From contig NW_001865045.1 in NCBI RefSeq assembly GCF_000002865.3, positions 206,685 through 270,684 on the forward strand: a DNA stretch of 64,000 nucleotides, written 5' to 3'. Position 1 is the stretch's first letter. The number at the start of each line of letters is the position of its first letter. This stretch comes from Monosiga brevicollis MX1. Taxonomy: Eukaryota > Opisthokonta > Choanoflagellata > Craspedida > Salpingoecidae. Shown here in pieces: positions 60,947 through 64,000 of this stretch. The notes under the pieces are model-generated. The model saw nothing but the letters and a program-made list of their open reading frames with translations. It was not told the origin of the DNA and searched no databases. The position numbers and the translations under genes are program-made.

Positions 60947-61338
60947 GCACGGCACGTACGTGCTCACCCCTGAGTGCCCGGATCTACCATGGTCGTGTGG
61001 CCTCTTTGCTTGTATGCATTGGCTGTGCCAACGCTGATCGTGCGCTGCCATGCAGTCGTGTATTCTATGTGTGTACATGTAATCGATCACCCGAGTTTTG
61101 CTGTGAGCATTTGAGGTGATGGTGTTGTTGTATGGAGAGAGTTTTCCCCATACTGGCCTTTGTGTCAGTTGAACCAATTCAATTGATGAAATTGCAATAC
61201 ATCACTGTTGATTCTGGGAGTTTGGATGGTGTGGTAAAAAGTCTTCAGTCTTGTGTGCGTGGGGCGGGAAAGGCATCCGAGGATCGCACAGGTAAACTCA
61301 CTCAAACGGAGACAAGCGCGGGTCATGGCTTGAGACAA
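60947..61338. other. Intergenic between converging genes
   Basis: 392 bp of 3' flanking sequence between the coiled-coil gene and glyoxalase II. Nothing is recognised. Confidence 0.5.
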
Positions 61339-62677
61339 TTAGCGAGCGTCCTTGATGGCGCGCAGGTCTGCCAGATCCTGCGAGGTGGCACATTGGAAAA
61401 AAAGGTTGTGTTGGCGCTCAGCACCGAGGGTGGATGGAACGGTCGGGGCTTGTTGGCTGCGTCGCTCCCGTGCCCATTCCAACTTGGCCTGAATCTCCGA
61501 ACTGGAGGGGAGCATGTCCAGGGCAAATTCCAGGTTGGCCACCGTGTATTCGTGGCCTAGACAGCGCGTCCAACCCGGCAGAAAGGGGGGAGGTAATGGT
61601 GAACGGTGGAGTCGACAAAGGTCAGGCAGGGGATGGCGGATATGAGGTATGCATTCACCGATGAAATGTTGGCTGAGGGGTGCTTACCACAATACAAGAC
61701 AGTGTCTGAAGGGAGTTGTTGATAGCGGGCAAAGGTATCAAAAAGGTCGTCGGCAGTGCCTTCGAAGAGGCGGCCACAACCACCGACAAAGAGGGAGTCA
61801 CCGGCGAAGAGGGCGCCCGGGGCGCTGGGGTCGTTGGGATCGGTCACGTAAAAGCTGACATGATTGTGGGTGTGACCCCCCGAGTTGATTGCCTTGATTT
61901 GAAGACCATCAAACTACGCAGCAGCGACGAGCCAGTTTTTTCGAGAGCGAGAAGAAAAGTGAGCAGCGTGCAAAGACACGCGTCTCGCGGGCAAGCTGTC
62001 CATGGCCAGCAGCTTGGGGCACCAGCAACCAACATTTGGCTCGAATCAGTGACGAGCCCACTCACGTCGAGGGTGGCGTCGGGTTGGAGCAAGGTGTCCA
62101 GCTTATCGATGCGTTCATCACCACCATATACGGTAATGTCCGAGACCAGCTCTTGGATGGCCGCATTTCCACCATCGTGGTCGTGGTGGTGGTGTGTTGT
62201 CAGGACGGTGTCCAGGACCAGGTCCAGCTGCTCGGCCTAGGGTGGGTGTGACGGCAAGCAGCGAAGCGATGGGAGAGCGCTGGTCAGAATGCTGGTCAGA
62301 ATGCTGGTCGCAATGGTACCGAGGCTGAGCATACGAGTGGCAGGGCTTCGGGCTGGGACAGAAAGCAACGCCGTCGGTACCTCGCGCACGAGGCTGGCGG
62401 GCTGGACGGGGTCGACGGCCAAGGCTCGGCGCGTGTGGCGGTTGAAGAGCAGAAACATGAAGTTGTCATCCAATGCGGGCAGTACGCGCACAATAAAGCT
62501 CTGGCCATGCGTGCAGGTGACGGGCCGCGAGTGGGCAGAGGCACTCGTCCCACTCAGGGTGCGCGTGACGCCGGGAGAGGAGACAGCCTTGCGCGAGCCC
62601 GCCACTGCCAAGGCATGCTGCGGTCGCAACCGGCAGCTGGCTGCTAGCCGTGCACGAAGAGCGGCCCAAGACACCAT
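61339..62677 (-). CDS. HAGH: Hydroxyacylglutathione hydrolase (glyoxalase II)
   Basis: Hydrolyses S-D-lactoylglutathione to D-lactate and glutathione, the second step of methylglyoxal detoxification. Four exons: 62677-62381, 62236-62066, 61913-61688 and 61556-61339, giving 303 residues. The metallo-beta-lactamase metal motif is intact (TTHHHHDHDGGN), followed by the further ligands in NSGGHTHNHVSFY, the GDSLFVGGCGRLFEG loop with its metal-bridging Asp, and the C-terminal GHEYTVANLEFAL with the last His. The C-terminal helix with the glutathione-binding region is present, with a variant end (HNLFFQCAT). The first 45 or so residues are rich in Arg, Ala and Ser with no acidic residues, typical of a mitochondrial targeting peptide. 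All catalytic residues are present, so the enzyme is probably functional. Confidence 0.92.
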
Positions 62678-64000
62678 GCTATATTTCTTTCAAATCAATC
62701 AAAGACGGCCGCCAGTGTTGTCGTCGCCTTGACGCAGTGACCCGAGACAAAGCCGTGCAGTGTGACCCGGAAGCGAGTCAAGCAAGTTGCGACCGTGAGA
62801 AACCAGCGCAAAAAAAAAAAGCACAAAAAGCACAAAAGTAAAATACAAACTGCTCATACTCGGAAGGCGAAGCCAGTGTTGGAAAAAGTTCAAGTATCGA
62901 AATGACGTAAAAGTGTTGGTGTGGCTGTCCTCCTACACCTGCTTTTTTGTTCTCATCAGCAAAAGGAGGAGTGATGAACCTTGCTCAACCGTCAACCCAT
63001 CAAGGAAGGAGGATTCTGCTCCCAACTCCACAACCACCACGAGCGCCCCCACACGTCACGAGCAGTAGCAGCTGCTGCTGCAAACACAAAGAAAAACACA
63101 GGAAAAACACGGCCTTTGGTAAAACACAAACATTGCTTGGTGTGTGTGAATCTGTGTTACACGTGGCAGCACACGATGATTTCACACAGCTTGCGACCCA
63201 CATCCTCATGGTGTGTGCGTATGTGTCACCTATACCTGAACGCGCCTTGCCAAGCCAATACCAGCCCCAGGTGCCACACCCGACGGTACGCACACCTTTT
63301 GCGGTCCCTCAAAGAATGAGGATGCTGCTGATTGGGTGTTGATGTTTTCTTTTGTCCGACGTGGTTCATTCGAATCCTGCTGCCCACGGCGTGGGTGACG
63401 TTTGGTCATACGAAAGGCGCATACGCAGGGACGAGACAACCCGAACCATCGCTTGCCGAATTGGTTCGAGACAAAGTCGGGATGGATGGCAGCCGGTGAT
63501 GAATTTGGTGGAGGTGATGATGGCAGCAAGCGGCTGGGACGGTCTGGGGCGACCACTTGCTTTGTGCCGCCCTACAAGTCGTGGTGACCCCAAAAGTCAG
63601 GGTGTGCCCTAGCAAGGCGAGACCTGACTGTGATGAGCTTGACCACGACCCCACCCTAACACAGAAAACCCCCAACACCTCGCACACCACTACTTGAACC
63701 ACGCCATCAGCGCCACCTCACTCAAGCCAGCCGACCAAACCAAAACCAAACGAGCGAGCAATAGGACCACCACCATTCCTGATCAACGACGCCACGCCGA
63801 CCACGACGCTCGGGACGCTGGGACGCTTGGCTTGTTCGCCCGGCACCACGAGCATCGCGCAACGACGACAACAACAACAACAACAACAAGGTTTTGAATC
63901 ATCATGTCCGTACTGATGATCTGACACGTCACCATCTCCTCCATCACACGCCCACACCAACAAAATTATTGATGACAAACACATCAACAACAATAACAAC
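62678..64000. other. Upstream of HAGH to window end, no gene supported
   Basis: 1.3 kb containing the HAGH promoter. It has an A-rich run near 62810-62830 and a (CAA)n run at about 63867-63890. Short open frames show no recognisable domain or splice pattern. A gene starting beyond the right edge cannot be excluded. Confidence 0.45.

Noticed and set aside
62947-63342. Open frames near the right edge as a further gene
   Set aside because: No domain, signal peptide or coherent splice sites; translation is of simple sequence.

Overview
The window is nuclear DNA of a unicellular eukaryote. Genes are broken by many short introns (about 50-280 bp, GT..AG, donors often GTATGT, GTACGT or GTGAGT), packed on both strands with 0.3-1.5 kb between them. 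There are no operons, Shine-Dalgarno sites or CRISPR arrays. Metazoan-type signalling modules (a tyrosine kinase, RAP1GDS1, a class I myosin, a harmonin-N-like domain) sit beside a plant/fungal-type P450, and domain combinations are unusual. This points to a choanoflagellate such as Monosiga brevicollis; that is inference from gene content, not a database match. One 50-N assembly gap lies in a GA microsatellite. All exon boundaries were worked out by hand from splice signals, frame and family similarity; almost every gene model sums to a whole number of codons.

Left part (1-24 kb): MPDU1 (partial, minus) diverges from THOC7 (plus). A cytochrome P450 (minus) diverges from a Tudor-like / DOT1-like methyltransferase / SAP gene (plus). 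Next come a PUB-tyrosine kinase-RA gene and an intronless RAP1GDS1 (both minus), the latter diverging from AP-4 beta (AP4B1, plus).

Centre (23.7-37.7 kb): two large STAND ATPase genes lie head to head. The minus gene encodes a harmonin-N-like domain, DUF4062, NACHT and WD40 repeats, and probably runs on into a GRXCR-type glutaredoxin domain. The plus gene encodes a PH-like domain, DUF4062, NACHT and a beta-propeller. They resemble animal NWD1/TEP1 proteins and, in architecture, NLR-type sensors. This is the most promising candidate for an undescribed system.

Right part (38-64 kb): a secreted GH65-type glucosidase (PGGHG/ATHL1-like), an Msy/MSL-type MscS channel, an 18-exon class I myosin, an intronless secreted protein of unknown function, a secreted ParB-like nuclease-domain protein, an intronless secreted FG-GAP beta-propeller protein, a coiled-coil (BAR-like?) protein and glyoxalase II (HAGH). 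Four head-to-head promoter intervals carry long GA/CT tracts.
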